Below are positions 6,163 through 14,448 of a DNA stretch of 64,000 bases, piece after piece (positions within the stretch are counted from its first letter, which is position 1; each line of letters starts with the position of its first letter). The notes below the pieces were generated by a model that saw nothing but the letters and a program-made list of their open reading frames with translations, made no database searches and had not been told where the DNA came from. This DNA comes from Streptomyces violaceorubidus (GTDB taxonomy: Bacteria; Actinomycetota; Actinomycetes; Streptomycetales; Streptomycetaceae): positions 1-64,000 of the forward strand of contig NZ_JODM01000024.1 in the NCBI RefSeq assembly GCF_000717995.1. The letters are read 5' to 3'. The position numbers and the translations under genes are program-made.

Positions 6163-7263
6163 TTGGCCATAACCAGTGCGCACGGTAGCGGTCGGGAATT
6201 GTCGGCGGAGGCCCTGCGGCTTTTCGGCGCCTGCGCCATACGGGATATCGAACAAGTCGAGCGGATCACTACCGCGCACCCCACTGCGCAGACCGAACTG
6301 CTGGACTGGGGGCTGATCACCCTCGAGGACCAGCCCGGCGGCGTCCCCGGAGTCCGGGACCCGAAGCAGGCCGTGCAGCAGCGGACGGCCGAGCTGTTCG
6401 CCGAAGCCGAGGCCCGCGTCGCACTGCTCCGGCAGCTCCCGGACATTGCCTCCCAGCTGTCCCAGCACTACGAAGCCGTACAGCTCCGCGTGGCGGGCTG
6501 CGCGTCCGTGTACCTGGACAGTGGCGAGGCCGCGAACGCACGGTTGCAGGACGTGGTGGGTGGGGCGCAGCGGGAGATCCTCGCCGCGCAGCCCGGCGGG
6601 CCCCGCGACCAGGCCCTGCTGGACAAGGCGATGCCGCGGGACTCGGCTGCTCTGGACCGCGGCGTGGTCCTGCGGACCGTGTACCGGGACACGGTGCGGG
6701 ACCATGCTCCGACGGCCGGCTACGTGCAGGCGATGACGAACCGCGGGCCGGGCCGGTCGGCGCAGTACCGGACCCTGCCGGGCAAGTTCGAACGGATGAT
6801 CATCGTGGATAGGGAGGCTGCGGTCGTCCCCGACTACATCGTCGCCGAATCACCGCCGCACGCCGCGTGGCTGATCACTGATCCTGCCGCGGTCGCCGTG
6901 CTGGCTCGCGCTTTCGAGCAGACGTGGATGCGGGCGGAACCCTGGGTGGGGGATCTTCGTACCCGCGGGGATGCCCGGGACACGGTGGGGTCGGCGGCTT
7001 CCGCGATGGTGGGGGTGCGGACGACGCGCCGTCAGCGGGAGATCATGCGGAACCTGTGTACGCCTGCGTCGCATTCCACGATCGCCCGCCGGTTCGGGGT
7101 GTCGGATCGGAAGTTCGCCGACGAGGTTGCCGCGTTGAAGGCGTTGTGGGGGGTGTCGACGATGAACGAGTTGATCTATCAGTGGGCGTTGTCGGTGGAC
7201 AACAAGGCAGACGACAGCGCCCCCACCGGGCCGGTGGGGGCGGAGTACGAGCAGACAGCCTGA
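6163..7263 (+). CDS. HTH regulator with PLD-like sensor domain
   Basis: A 366-residue protein with a TTG start preceded by GGGGGA. The N-terminal 60 residues resemble a degenerate winged helix. The middle (about 130-260), with LRTVYRD, GRSAQYRTLPGKFERM and VVPDYIVAES, matches the TrmB/PLD-like ligand-sensing fold of Streptomyces LuxR-type regulators. Residues about 302-330 form a C-terminal HTH (HSTIARRFGVSDRKFADEV). It stands alone, rightward, in a leftward region and ends at a perfect palindrome, so it may be a host-derived or lysogenically expressed regulator. Confidence 0.75.
   Translation: MAITSAHGSGRELSAEALRLFGACAIRDIEQVERITTAHPTAQTELLDWGLITLEDQPGGVPGVRDPKQAVQQRTAELFAEAEARVALLRQLPDIASQLSQHYEAVQLRVAGCASVYLDSGEAANARLQDVVGGAQREILAAQPGGPRDQALLDKAMPRDSAALDRGVVLRTVYRDTVRDHAPTAGYVQAMTNRGPGRSAQYRTLPGKFERMIIVDREAAVVPDYIVAESPPHAAWLITDPAAVAVLARAFEQTWMRAEPWVGDLRTRGDARDTVGSAASAMVGVRTTRRQREIMRNLCTPASHSTIARRFGVSDRKFADEVAALKALWGVSTMNELIYQWALSVDNKADDSAPTGPVGAEYEQTA
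7218..7242. terminator. Perfect palindromic terminator overlapping a gene end
   Basis: A 12-bp perfect stem (CGCCCCCACCGG and complement) around a single central G lies inside the last codons of the regulator gene. It separates that gene from the convergent leftward operon. Confidence 0.6.
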
Positions 7264-7267
7264 CCGG

Positions 7268-7663
7268 TCAGTGCAGCCCCCAGAACGGCTTGAAGCAGGA
7301 GTCCATGCACGCCTTGCCGTCATGCGGGAGCCTCACGCCCTCAGCCGTCTCCGTGTCACCTTGGATGTCGTCGTAGTCGAATCGGGTGAGGGCCCGCCAG
7401 TACCATTCGCCTTTCCTGGTGAGCCAGGCGCCGTCGATGGTCGACCCGTGTTCGATGAGGCCGGCGTTGTCCAGGAGTCCGAGGATCAGATAGCGGGCGC
7501 CGTCGTGGGGGAGCAGCGTGCGTACGGCGTCCTTGGTACGGAACGCGGTCAGGATGTCGCGGACCAGGTCGTAGGAGTCTTCGGGAAACCCGCAGCACAG
7601 GTTGAGATCCTCGTAGATGAGCTTGTAGACGTGGTCGCGGACGTGTTCGGCGGTGATGGTCAC
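7268..7663 (-). CDS. Hypothetical protein, last gene of coupled leftward operon
   Basis: A 131-residue protein with a GTG start (VTITAEHVRD) overlapping the previous stop as GTGA. A helical N-terminal half with a CC pair is followed by LILGLLDNAGLIEHG and WLTRKGEWYWRAL, which look like a small winged-helix fold. A Cys/His-poor C-terminus ends FWGLH. Last in the run 7268-10337. Function unknown. Confidence 0.6.
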   Translation of the reverse strand: MTITAEHVRDHVYKLIYEDLNLCCGFPEDSYDLVRDILTAFRTKDAVRTLLPHDGARYLILGLLDNAGLIEHGSTIDGAWLTRKGEWYWRALTRFDYDDIQGDTETAEGVRLPHDGKACMDSCFKPFWGLH

Positions 7664-7890
7664 GGCTGGTCCTTGCCGGTGTGGTGGTGGGCGTCGCGGT
7701 GTTCCCCGCAGCGGGTGCCGAACAGGTCTGCTCTGCACCACAGGCCGGGGCCTTCGTGCGCGTGGTGGGCGATGGTGGCGACGGGGATGGTCTCCTGGCC
7801 GGGTAGGACGGCGGGTGTGGGCAGGGCGAGGCGTTCCTCGATGGACTCGACCCGGGCCGGGACCCGACGCCGGGCCGTACGGCTGGTCAC
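7660..7890 (-). CDS. Small His-rich hypothetical protein
   Basis: A 76-residue basic protein. The C-terminal half has HHAHE, WCRAD, CGEH and HHH clusters that could chelate zinc. Both ends overlap neighbours by 4 bases (ATGA upstream, GTGA downstream), supporting a real coupled gene. No family recognised. Confidence 0.55.
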   Translation of the reverse strand: MTSRTARRRVPARVESIEERLALPTPAVLPGQETIPVATIAHHAHEGPGLWCRADLFGTRCGEHRDAHHHTGKDQP

Positions 7891-8639
7891 GCGTCCTCCA
7901 GGCCGCCGCCGATGACCAGACGGAGCCGGGCGCGCACAGGTACGGGATCGCTACCAGGAATAGGCCAGTTGTCGGCCACGATCCCGTACGTCTTCGGCGG
8001 CTCCCAGTGACGGTCGTAGTGCCACACCGCGGCCTCCTTGTACAGGCGCGCCCACGACGCCTCCTGCCCCTCCCCGTCGGCCAGCAGGTACGAGGTGACC
8101 AGACCGCCGGCGTTCGGGATCGGTTCGGGCCCGGGGTTGGCCAGCCGCTGGGTGCGGAGGCCCCGACCCCACGGCTCGTGGCGGCGGCAGTACCAGACGG
8201 CCGTCCTCCAGCCGGTGGCCTGGTCCACGGTGTAGTCGTGACCGACAGCATGCTGCCCGCACAGACCGGACCGGCGAATCATCGGTGCGGCACACGTCCG
8301 CTGCTCCCAGCCATCGCGTTTGTCCTCGTAACGGGGACGGTCGGCGTAGACGAGGTCTGCGAGGCGGGACTGCCTGGCGGGGGAGTCCCGGTCGAGGATC
8401 GTTGAGGCGCGCTTCCTCCAGTTGATGAGGTGCCCGTCGGCGTCGTAGCGGTTGGGGTCGCGGACGGCGAGCCAGGCGAGGAGGAGGATGAGTTCGCGGG
8501 CTTCGGGGGTCATGCGCTGGTCTTGGTAGACGCGGGCTACGAGGGCGTCGTAGCCGTCTCCTCCGTCGCCACCGCCCTTCCTCTTCCGCTTCCGTACGGG
8601 CGTGTGCTGGACGTGGGCGAGGTGCAGTGCTGCTCCCAC
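7887..8639 (-). CDS. Hypothetical protein with zinc-knuckle segment
   Basis: A 250-residue protein. The GTG start at 8639 follows GGAGGTCTGACC. A basic KRKRKGGG tract is followed by a helical region. A Cys/His cluster lies in the middle (RTCAAP, LCGQHAVGH, WYCRRHEPW), and a Trp-rich C-terminal region ends in a hydrophobic VIGGGLEDA. The pattern suggests a zinc-stabilised, nucleic-acid-binding protein, but no named family is recognised. It is in the coupled leftward string. Confidence 0.6.
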   Translation of the reverse strand: MGAALHLAHVQHTPVRKRKRKGGGDGGDGYDALVARVYQDQRMTPEARELILLLAWLAVRDPNRYDADGHLINWRKRASTILDRDSPARQSRLADLVYADRPRYEDKRDGWEQRTCAAPMIRRSGLCGQHAVGHDYTVDQATGWRTAVWYCRRHEPWGRGLRTQRLANPGPEPIPNAGGLVTSYLLADGEGQEASWARLYKEAAVWHYDRHWEPPKTYGIVADNWPIPGSDPVPVRARLRLVIGGGLEDA

Positions 8640-8641
8640 GG

Positions 8642-8929
8642 TCAGACCTCCTCGGTCTGCTTCGGGTCGGTGAGTGGGGTGAGCTGATCCCACAGCCACG
8701 GGGTGTGTGTGGTGTGGCGGTGGTGCCTGCCGCACGCCTTGCAGTGCGACGGACGGATCCGCATCGGAACGACCGCATGCAGCGGCTTCCGCCAGTCGCC
8801 CTCGGCTTGGAGGTGGTCACCGCGGTGCTGGCCACAGCGGCCGCAGATCCAGTAGCCGTCGGAGCCGTCGGGCTGGACGGGTCCCTCACGGAACCAGTGG
8901 TCGGCGATCAACGGCGGGCGACCAGTCAC
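8642..8929 (-). CDS. Small zinc-ribbon protein
   Basis: A 95-residue protein starting VTGRPPLIAD with the GTG overlapping the upstream stop. CGRCGQH (residues 29-35) and CKACGRHH (63-70) form a four-Cys zinc ribbon, with His-rich surroundings typical of small actinophage proteins. It is probably an adaptor or nucleic-acid binder; the exact role is unknown. Confidence 0.6.
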   Translation of the reverse strand: MTGRPPLIADHWFREGPVQPDGSDGYWICGRCGQHRGDHLQAEGDWRKPLHAVVPMRIRPSHCKACGRHHRHTTHTPWLWDQLTPLTDPKQTEEV

Positions 8930-9435
8930 GTCGTCGACTCCTTGCTGTCGAGGGCTTGGATGGTGGGGCACGGGTAGGGGGCGGAGAGCCGCCCGAAGTC
9001 TTCGGTGCAGATCGCGCAGTACGCGCCTTGCTTGTAGTGCAGGGCACGGACCCGGTCGACGTCCGCCTTCCAGGCCGCGTTCGCCTCGCGGGCGCGCTGC
9101 GCCTCGTCTACGAGCTGCGGCCAGTTCAGGTGCAGGCCCGCGTTCAGGGCGTGGGCGAGGGCCTTGCGGGTGACCTCGTGGGCGACCATGACGTCCGAGG
9201 CGGTCAGCGGACGTCCGATGCCCTTCCCTTCGGTGACGGCGGCCCGGATCCGATCGACTTCCGCCTCCACCTCGGCTGCAACGAGGGGTGCAACAGCTCC
9301 AGCGATCCAGTCGACCCACTCGCGGATACGCTGCTCGCCGCCTTCGCCGTCCAGCTCGGCGTCCTGGAGACCGAAGAGCATGTTGGGCCCGATGGTCTTC
9401 TTGACGCGGTCGGTCAGGGCCGGCTTGTCGGTCAC
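8926..9435 (-). CDS. Hypothetical coiled-coil protein with C-terminal CxxC
   Basis: A 169-residue protein: mostly Ala/Glu-rich helices (residues 35-130, likely coiled coil) followed by YCAICTEDFGRL and a further Cys near the C-terminus, a possible zinc finger. Both ends overlap neighbours by 4 bases. No family recognised. Confidence 0.6.
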   Translation of the reverse strand: MTDKPALTDRVKKTIGPNMLFGLQDAELDGEGGEQRIREWVDWIAGAVAPLVAAEVEAEVDRIRAAVTEGKGIGRPLTASDVMVAHEVTRKALAHALNAGLHLNWPQLVDEAQRAREANAAWKADVDRVRALHYKQGAYCAICTEDFGRLSAPYPCPTIQALDSKESTT

Positions 9436-9602
9436 GGGCTGGTCCTTTCGGTGCGGGCTTGGTCTTCGCGTTGGCAGAGGAGGAGGAACAGGTCTCGGGC
9501 CCGGTCGGCTGCGATGTCGGCTTGGGCTTGAGCGCGTTCGTACTGGGTGCGGATGGCTTCGATGCTGGCGTAAGCGGCGAAGTCCGGTCGGATGCTGCTC
9601 AC
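9432..9602 (-). CDS. Very small helical protein
   Basis: A 56-residue protein with a GTG start overlapping the upstream stop (GTGA) and an end overlapping the next gene. Almost the whole chain is one amphipathic, charged helix (YERAQAQADIAADRARDL). Its reality rests on the 4-base overlaps at both ends. Function unknown. Confidence 0.5.
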   Translation of the reverse strand: MSSIRPDFAAYASIEAIRTQYERAQAQADIAADRARDLFLLLCQREDQARTERTSP

Positions 9603-9994
9603 AAGGCCAGCCTCTCGGGATGGTCCGCGTACTCGTGGAGGACGCTGGCGTGGCAGAAGTCCGGCCGCCCGACCTCGGGGAGGGGGCAGGTGCACGCGAG
9701 GTCGCGGTCCTTGAGGCGCCACAGATCGGCGAGCACCCGCCGTCGGTCGAAGGTTTTCCGTCCGACCTTCCAGGTGTCGGGGCCGGTTCCGTGCAGCCAA
9801 GCCCGGTAGTGGCTGCTGGCGGCGGCGCGGGCCTCTTCAGAAGATCCGAAGGGCTGGGTGATGCCGTCGGGGTGGAGGAGGATGTGGTCGTCGATGATCC
9901 GCCAGGGGTTTCCGTAGCGGCTGCTGCGGTCGACGATGAGGGCGGCTCCTGCGCGCCAGCCGGGGCTGCGCTTGCGCTGGACTCGCTGCGGCAT
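9599..9994 (-). CDS. DUF4326-family protein
   Basis: A 131-residue protein. It has the DUF4326 signature: an opening PQRVQRKRSPGWR, then RSSRYGNPW, a helix with HYRAWL, LWRLKDRDLACTCP and a final CHASVLHEYAD. The conserved Cys and His residues make a putative metal or catalytic site. The family is widespread in phages and has no settled function. The ATG overlaps the upstream stop in a GAGGCGTGATGCCGCA junction that is duplicated at the next gene boundary. Confidence 0.8.
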   Translation of the reverse strand: MPQRVQRKRSPGWRAGAALIVDRSSRYGNPWRIIDDHILLHPDGITQPFGSSEEARAAASSHYRAWLHGTGPDTWKVGRKTFDRRRVLADLWRLKDRDLACTCPLPEVGRPDFCHASVLHEYADHPERLAL

Positions 9995-10164
9995 CACGCC
10001 TCGCATTCGTGGTCGTCGGCGTCGAAGGGCTGCCCGTCCTGGTCCTGGAGGAGGAGGCCGTCTTCCTCGTCGTACCAGCCGTTGCCGCTGGCGCCGCAGT
10101 TCCCGCACTCCCAGCGTCCGGCGAGACTGATGCCGGAGAAGCCTCCACTGCTGCTCTGCGGCAT
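9994..10164 (-). CDS. Small zinc-ribbon protein (MPQ junction cassette)
   Basis: A 56-residue protein starting MPQSSSGG. CGNCG at about 22-26 is followed by an acidic segment and a HEC near the C-terminus. Its start junction is nearly identical to that of the DUF4326 gene, with both genes beginning MPQ and the upstream protein ending EA. It is coupled by ATGA overlaps on both sides. Confidence 0.55.
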   Translation of the reverse strand: MPQSSSGGFSGISLAGRWECGNCGASGNGWYDEEDGLLLQDQDGQPFDADDHECEA

Positions 10165-10337
10165 CACGCCTCCACGTTTGAGTCGAGACGCTGGGAGGCT
10201 TCCAGTTCGGTGCGCACCTTGCGGCAGTGCTCCTCGGTGGCGTTCTCGACGACGAAACGCTGCTCCTGGCGGTCGTAGAGCGTGGCGAAGACACCGTCTC
10301 GGCCGATGACGTAGCGGTCGGATGCAGGCTTGACCAT
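10164..10337 (-). CDS. Small hypothetical protein, first gene of leftward string
   Basis: A 57-residue protein starting MVKPASDRYV with a GGGAG SD. A beta-hairpin-like segment (VFATLYDRQEQRFVVEN) leads into a helix. It begins the coupled series 7268-10337, so its promoter should lie in 10338-10556, where I see no clear hexamers. Confidence 0.5.
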   Translation of the reverse strand: MVKPASDRYVIGRDGVFATLYDRQEQRFVVENATEEHCRKVRTELEASQRLDSNVEA

Positions 10338-10556
10338 GCAGGGCTCCCGGGTTGGGGGTGTGGTGGTGAGTGTGCCGGGGTTTGGGCGTCGGCTTCCCCA
10401 CGGTCGATGCGGTGGGTTTCTCAACCCCTCCACCGTACCCATATAGACATGGCAGTGCAATGCGTATGACGGTGTGTGGTGTCGACTTCTGCCCTCTACC
10501 GCCGCCACCCGTCCCGCGTCATCCTGGGCTCGACCACGCCACGGAGGGAGCCGGCC

Positions 10557-10676
10557 ATGAACTGCAACAAGTGCGGCGGCCAAGCCCAGCAGGGCCCTGA
10601 CGGGTCCTGGTTGTGCCCTCAATGCGGGCCGATCTCCGGGAACACGCCGGCACCGCGCGTAGGGTCGAAGCCGTGA
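10557..10676 (+). CDS. Tiny zinc-ribbon protein
   Basis: A 39-residue protein starting MNCNKCGG, with CNKC (3-6) and CPQC (20-23), a complete rubredoxin-like zinc ribbon. A strong GGAGGGAG SD precedes the ATG. Its stop overlaps the GTG of the next gene. It probably helps fold or recruit a partner; no specific function is visible. Confidence 0.6.
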   Translation: MNCNKCGGQAQQGPDGSWLCPQCGPISGNTPAPRVGSKP

Positions 10677-10927
10677 GCAGGAAACGACAGAGCACACCAG
10701 CCGCACCGTGCGCTAGCCCGATGGAAGCTGCGGCCGCCGCAGCGGACTTCCTCGCCGGGCAGGAGATCACCCGGTCACAGTGCGGTGGGTGCGGCACGGA
10801 GATCGCGGGGATCAAGGGCCGGTACTCGTGTGCCTGCGGGTGGACCAACCCCTGGTACGAGGGGTACGGGACGCTGCCAACCGCTCAGGATGATCCAGAC
10901 TGGCCCGGGGTGGACGTGCAGGCGTGA
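10673..10927 (+). CDS. Small zinc-ribbon protein, partner of the preceding gene
   Basis: An 84-residue protein with a GTG start in a GTGA overlap. CGGC (about 43-46) and CAC (about 58-60) with surrounding Gly and Trp form a second small zinc-binding unit. The acidic C-terminus ends PGVDVQA. The tandem pair of ribbon proteins is rightward, divergent from the 7268-10337 string. Confidence 0.55.
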   Translation: MSRKRQSTPAAPCASPMEAAAAAADFLAGQEITRSQCGGCGTEIAGIKGRYSCACGWTNPWYEGYGTLPTAQDDPDWPGVDVQA

Positions 10928-11226
10928 AGACGCCCCCTGGAATTCGCCGATGTCCGGGGGCGGTCGACCAGCGTTTCCCCTCGCCGGGCTACCGGGTCGT
11001 GGGGGCGCTCTGCGGGCGCTATCCCCCAGTGACCGGGGGTCGCGCCACCATCGTGCACCGGCAGGACCGTGAACGCCCGTCAGACGCGCCCGCTGAGGCC
11101 GCGATCAGTCCTGGTAGCCGATCGACCCGAGACCGTTGTGGGCGCGGTTCAGGGCGCTGTACAGCTGCTGCGCGGCGTCGCGGGCTACGCCCAGGCCGTA
11201 GAAAACCTCGTCGAGGTCTTGGGTGA
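10924..11226 (+). CDS. Doubtful overlapping reading frame
   Basis: A GTG start lies in a GTGA overlap with the preceding gene, which argues for translation, but the 100-residue product is Arg/Pro-rich and its last 40 codons run antisense to a better-looking gene at 11105-11461. The first 60 residues (FPSPGYRVVGALCGRYPPV) could be a short real peptide. Treat as unproven. Confidence 0.25.
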   Translation: MKTPPGIRRCPGAVDQRFPSPGYRVVGALCGRYPPVTGGRATIVHRQDRERPSDAPAEAAISPGSRSTRDRCGRGSGRCTAAARRRGLRPGRRKPRRGLG

Positions 11227-11461
11227 GGGTGTCCTTGTCGCTGCGCAGCCGGCCCGTCTCTTTCAGGTCTTCGATGAGCCGGGTGACCTGTTCGAGGGCC
11301 TGGGGGAGCATCATGGCGAGTTCGGACAGGTTGCCGACGACGTTGTAGGCGTCGCCCGGGTACTGCCAGTCGTCGCCGGCCGTGCGGGTGCGGTGGTTCA
11401 GGGCGCGTACGGCGGCGGCGGCTTCGGCGGCCATCTGGGAGGGGCTGCGGTCGAGGTCCAT
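11105..11461 (-). CDS. Hypothetical helical protein
   Basis: A 118-residue protein starting MDLDRSPSQM. The chain is almost entirely helical, with long Ala/Leu/Glu segments (NLSELAMMLPQALEQVTRL and AAQQLYSALNRAHNGL) that could form a four-helix bundle or coiled coil. It resembles small helical proteins of Streptomyces mobile elements but has no named family. It is leftward, flanked by rightward small genes on both sides. Confidence 0.65.
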   Translation of the reverse strand: MDLDRSPSQMAAEAAAAVRALNHRTRTAGDDWQYPGDAYNVVGNLSELAMMLPQALEQVTRLIEDLKETGRLRSDKDTLTQDLDEVFYGLGVARDAAQQLYSALNRAHNGLGSIGYQD

Positions 11462-11625
11462 GGTCGGTGCTCCAAGGCGTTGTCGGTGACGCGGTCAGTC
11501 TTCCAGCTAAAGGCGGGCACGTGGGGCGGTATCTGCCGGGTGGGGCGTAGTGCCTGACCGGTACGCCTGTACGCCCCCGCGGGCACCCTCCCGGGCCGGG
11601 GTAAAAGCAGCGCACGGTCGGCTGC

Positions 11626-11844
11626 ATGGCCGCTTCAGGGGACACGGTGTGCGCGGGGCGTGGGGACGGGTCGGATTGTCCCAACGGTGAGGATCAGGAC
11701 CTGGTGGACGGAGTTCGGTGTGAGGAGTGCGCGCACTTCTACGAGCTGGACGAAACGGAGCCCGCGCGGCGCCTGCCCGTGGATGATGGGCTGACCCGGC
11801 CTACAGGGGACCCGTGGGAGGCCGGGCCGGGGACGGCGGCGTAG
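11626..11844 (+). CDS. Small acidic protein with two Cys pairs
   Basis: A 72-residue acidic protein. Four cysteines (C9, C18, and C32/C35 in RCEEC) with a nearby His could bind zinc. No strong SD precedes ATG 11626; a GTG at 11647 is an alternative start. It converges on the large 11854-13170 gene. Function unknown. Confidence 0.45.
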   Translation: MAASGDTVCAGRGDGSDCPNGEDQDLVDGVRCEECAHFYELDETEPARRLPVDDGLTRPTGDPWEAGPGTAA

Positions 11845-11853
11845 AGCCGGAGG

Positions 11854-13170
11854 TCAGCTTGCCGGGTGCAGACGACGAGTGAGATCGCCGCCCCGGACCT
11901 GGCCGAACAGGTAGTCCGCGAGTGCGTACAGGGCGCCGCCGGGCTCGGTGGGGGTGGTCTGCGGGATGCGGACGTTGCCGCGGCGGGTGCGTCGGGTGGG
12001 CGCTGGCCCGCGACGTTTGATGGGCTTGCCGACGACGGCCGCGTGCAGTTTCGCCGCCTCCGCGTCGAGCGCGTGGATGCCGGTCTCTGCTGGTGCCAGC
12101 AGTGGCGGTTCGTCCCAGTCTTCGATGTTCGGCGCTGGCGGCGTCAGGCTGTCGAGGGGGTTTGTCTGTGAGACTGCCGCACGGTGGGCAGCGAGAGCGG
12201 CAGAGGCGTACCCACGCGCGCCGTGCTCGGTCCGGGCGTGGAGGTCTTCGGCGTGCTCGGCGGCGAGCGCGGCCCGCTGTTGGGCGGTGTCGCACCACAA
12301 CTTGTGTCGGGCTTCAGCCAGTGCGGCGACTGCGTCAGGTACGGCGGCCGGCACCTTGGGCGGGGGTGCGGCGGCTTCGGTCTCGGCGGCCTGCCGGGCC
12401 GCACAGGCGTCCTTCCATGCGGTGAGCAGCCCGCGGTAGAGCTGCCTGTGTTCGGCGAGGAGGCGGTCTGCCGCGGGTGGCCAGGGTTCGGCGTCGGTGC
12501 CATTGGGGTGAGGTGCGCGAACGTCGGGGTGCGCGGCGGTGTGGGCGGCGTAGTGCTCGCGGTAGAAGTCGCGCCCCCGGTCAGTGATCTCGTACCCGTC
12601 GTAGCCAGCACGGTTCCGGGCCAGGGGCGGAACGTGCTTGTCGATCAAGGCTCGCTCGATGGTTGTGGAGTGCGTCCACTTCAGGTGCTCGCCTCGCTGG
12701 TCGGCCGCCCATAGCAGGGCGAGGACTTCCCACGAGCGGCGGCCGAGTGCCGCTTTGCGGGGGCCGCCGGGGTTGAGGCTGGTTCCGGCGCGGGCTGCTG
12801 CACGGCCTTCCCGCGTCAACTGGACGGTGCGCATGTAGCCCCACTGGGTGGGCTTGCCGTCGCGGGTGATCAGGCCGCGGCGCTCCAACGCGGCCATGGT
12901 GGAGCCGTTGCCCTGATTGTCCCATCCGCGCCACATCAGCCGCTCTTGCAGCGCTGTCCACCCGAAGACATTGCGGAGGGCTGGTTCGTGGGCGAAGTCG
13001 ATCTGACGCCACTCGTAGGCGGGCCTGTCGTCGTAGTAGCCGCGAGCGGCGTTGGCTCGTCGGCTGGTTTCGGCGCCCTGGTCGAGTTCGTAGATGACGG
13101 CGAGGGTGCCTTGCTGACGGTCGTTCAACGCGGACCAGGCATTGAGAGCTTTCGATGTTCGGGCGGGCAT
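11854..13170 (-). CDS. Large winged-helix-containing hypothetical protein
   Basis: A 438-residue protein. Residues 10-125 contain two helix-turn segments (NDRQQGTLAVIYELDQ; TMAALERRGLITRDG with QLTREGRAAA), as in MarR/PadR-like winged helices. A second similar unit spans about 140-215 (EVLALLWAAD, YEITDRGRDFYREH). The C-terminal half is Ala-rich coiled coil, then a Pro-rich tail with KRRGPAPTRRTRR. Related architectures occur in Streptomyces plasmids and phages without assigned function. It is monocistronic; its promoter must lie in 13171-13317. Confidence 0.65.
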   Translation of the reverse strand: MPARTSKALNAWSALNDRQQGTLAVIYELDQGAETSRRANAARGYYDDRPAYEWRQIDFAHEPALRNVFGWTALQERLMWRGWDNQGNGSTMAALERRGLITRDGKPTQWGYMRTVQLTREGRAAARAGTSLNPGGPRKAALGRRSWEVLALLWAADQRGEHLKWTHSTTIERALIDKHVPPLARNRAGYDGYEITDRGRDFYREHYAAHTAAHPDVRAPHPNGTDAEPWPPAADRLLAEHRQLYRGLLTAWKDACAARQAAETEAAAPPPKVPAAVPDAVAALAEARHKLWCDTAQQRAALAAEHAEDLHARTEHGARGYASAALAAHRAAVSQTNPLDSLTPPAPNIEDWDEPPLLAPAETGIHALDAEAAKLHAAVVGKPIKRRGPAPTRRTRRGNVRIPQTTPTEPGGALYALADYLFGQVRGGDLTRRLHPAS

Positions 13171-13317
13171 GGGGGCATTCTCCTACGCCGTCGGCTCTGG
13201 GACGCTGGGAACGACGGACGAAGGGGGATGACGCGTCACAGGTCGGTGACTTCCCTTCACCTGGCCTTCACGGGGTCGGATGATGCGCGGAGGGATTCGA
13301 TCACCTCTGGGGGACTC

Positions 13318-13836
13318 ATGCGCCACACCACCACCGCTACCGCCGCCGTTCTGCTCGCCGTGCTAGCTGCGGGCTGCTCGAGCGGAGATGACGGGGACGG
13401 GAAGGCCGACGGCTCGCCGGCCCCGTCCACGTCGTCTGCGGCCCCGGCCGAGTCGGAGACGACGGCCGCCAGGCCGAAGCTGTCCACCGAGTGGTCGCCG
13501 AAGCTTCAGGCCGCCACCAGCAGTAGCCAGGACGACGTGTGCAAGACCGTCGGAGCGAAGCCGTGCGTGGACCACATCACGAGGTTGACGGAGCTGGTGT
13601 ACGACGTGCGGGACGCCATCGACACCGCTGGCGCAACCGCCGCCTACCCGAAGGCGCTGGAGGCGATCGGGGACGTGGAGGACGCGTCGGCCGCGTATGC
13701 GGAGGGCGGGTGTGCGGGATCGTCGGAGGCGACGCTGTTGGACGGGTCGGAGTGCGGCGGGTATGTGGCGACGCTGTTGTTGGGGCCGTCGATGGTGGAC
13801 ATGACGATGACCACGGACGAACTGACAGTCCCGTAG
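13318..13836 (+). CDS. Secreted lipoprotein
   Basis: A 172-residue protein. The signal peptide ends in the lipobox LAAGC (Cys at about 20), followed by an Asp/Ser/Pro-rich linker (20-60) and a soluble helical domain with four conserved-looking Cys. GGGGGA precedes the ATG. It should be lipid-anchored outside the membrane. Phage-borne lipoproteins often change the lysogen surface or block superinfection; that role is inferred. Confidence 0.75.
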   Translation: MRHTTTATAAVLLAVLAAGCSSGDDGDGKADGSPAPSTSSAAPAESETTAARPKLSTEWSPKLQAATSSSQDDVCKTVGAKPCVDHITRLTELVYDVRDAIDTAGATAAYPKALEAIGDVEDASAAYAEGGCAGSSEATLLDGSECGGYVATLLLGPSMVDMTMTTDELTVP

Positions 13837-13855
13837 CCGACGGACCCTGGGGCCC

Positions 13856-14356
13856 CTACTTGCCGCCGACAGGCCAGCCGTAGCCCTCAGCGATGGCCAG
13901 CACCGTGTGACAGGGCGCTTCCAACGGATCACCGGCGTAGTCGCGGCAAGCCATGCAGACGGACGGCCCGTTGTGCTGCCCGTCACAGTCGTCGGGGCAT
14001 TCCGGCTCGCTGTACCGACCGTGGTTGGGAACGCCCTGGTGCAGCTCCAGCAGCTTCCGGTCGGCGGCGCAGCGACGCAGCACCGACTCCGGATCGTGGC
14101 GTACGACGTGCTCTGCCATGAACAGGCCCTCGTAGGAACCGTTCCACCGACGGCTGATCTTGCGCTTCACGCCGGGGTGCGGATCGTCGACAACGAGGAT
14201 CCGCCCGTCCGTCGGACCGTCGCCGTCGCGGAAGGACCAGACCGGGGTAGGCGGGTGGCAGCCGCAGAGAGCGGCAGCCTTCCGCGCTGCCTCCTCGCGC
14301 GCGGTGATGGCGGTCTCCAGCCAGGCGAGGAGGTCCTGGGCGTTCTGGTCGGTCAC
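13856..14356 (-). CDS. DUF6221-like protein
   Basis: A 166-residue protein with a GTG start after AAGGAG. The opening LLAWLETAITAREEAA, the central HVVRHDPESVLRRCAADRKLLELH and the closing HTVLAIAEGYGW match the Streptomyces DUF6221 pattern. A Cys-rich insert (ECPDDCDGQHNG, CMAC) is present. Function unknown. It is convergent with the lipoprotein gene. Confidence 0.7.
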   Translation of the reverse strand: MTDQNAQDLLAWLETAITAREEAARKAAALCGCHPPTPVWSFRDGDGPTDGRILVVDDPHPGVKRKISRRWNGSYEGLFMAEHVVRHDPESVLRRCAADRKLLELHQGVPNHGRYSEPECPDDCDGQHNGPSVCMACRDYAGDPLEAPCHTVLAIAEGYGWPVGGK

Positions 14357-14448
14357 GGGGGGCTCCTTGGGGCGAGGGGCGTACAGGCATCGTCTCCCGG
14401 TACGCGCCAGCCGTTCCCCGCGGCGCCGCCTGGAGTCGGGCCCACAGC

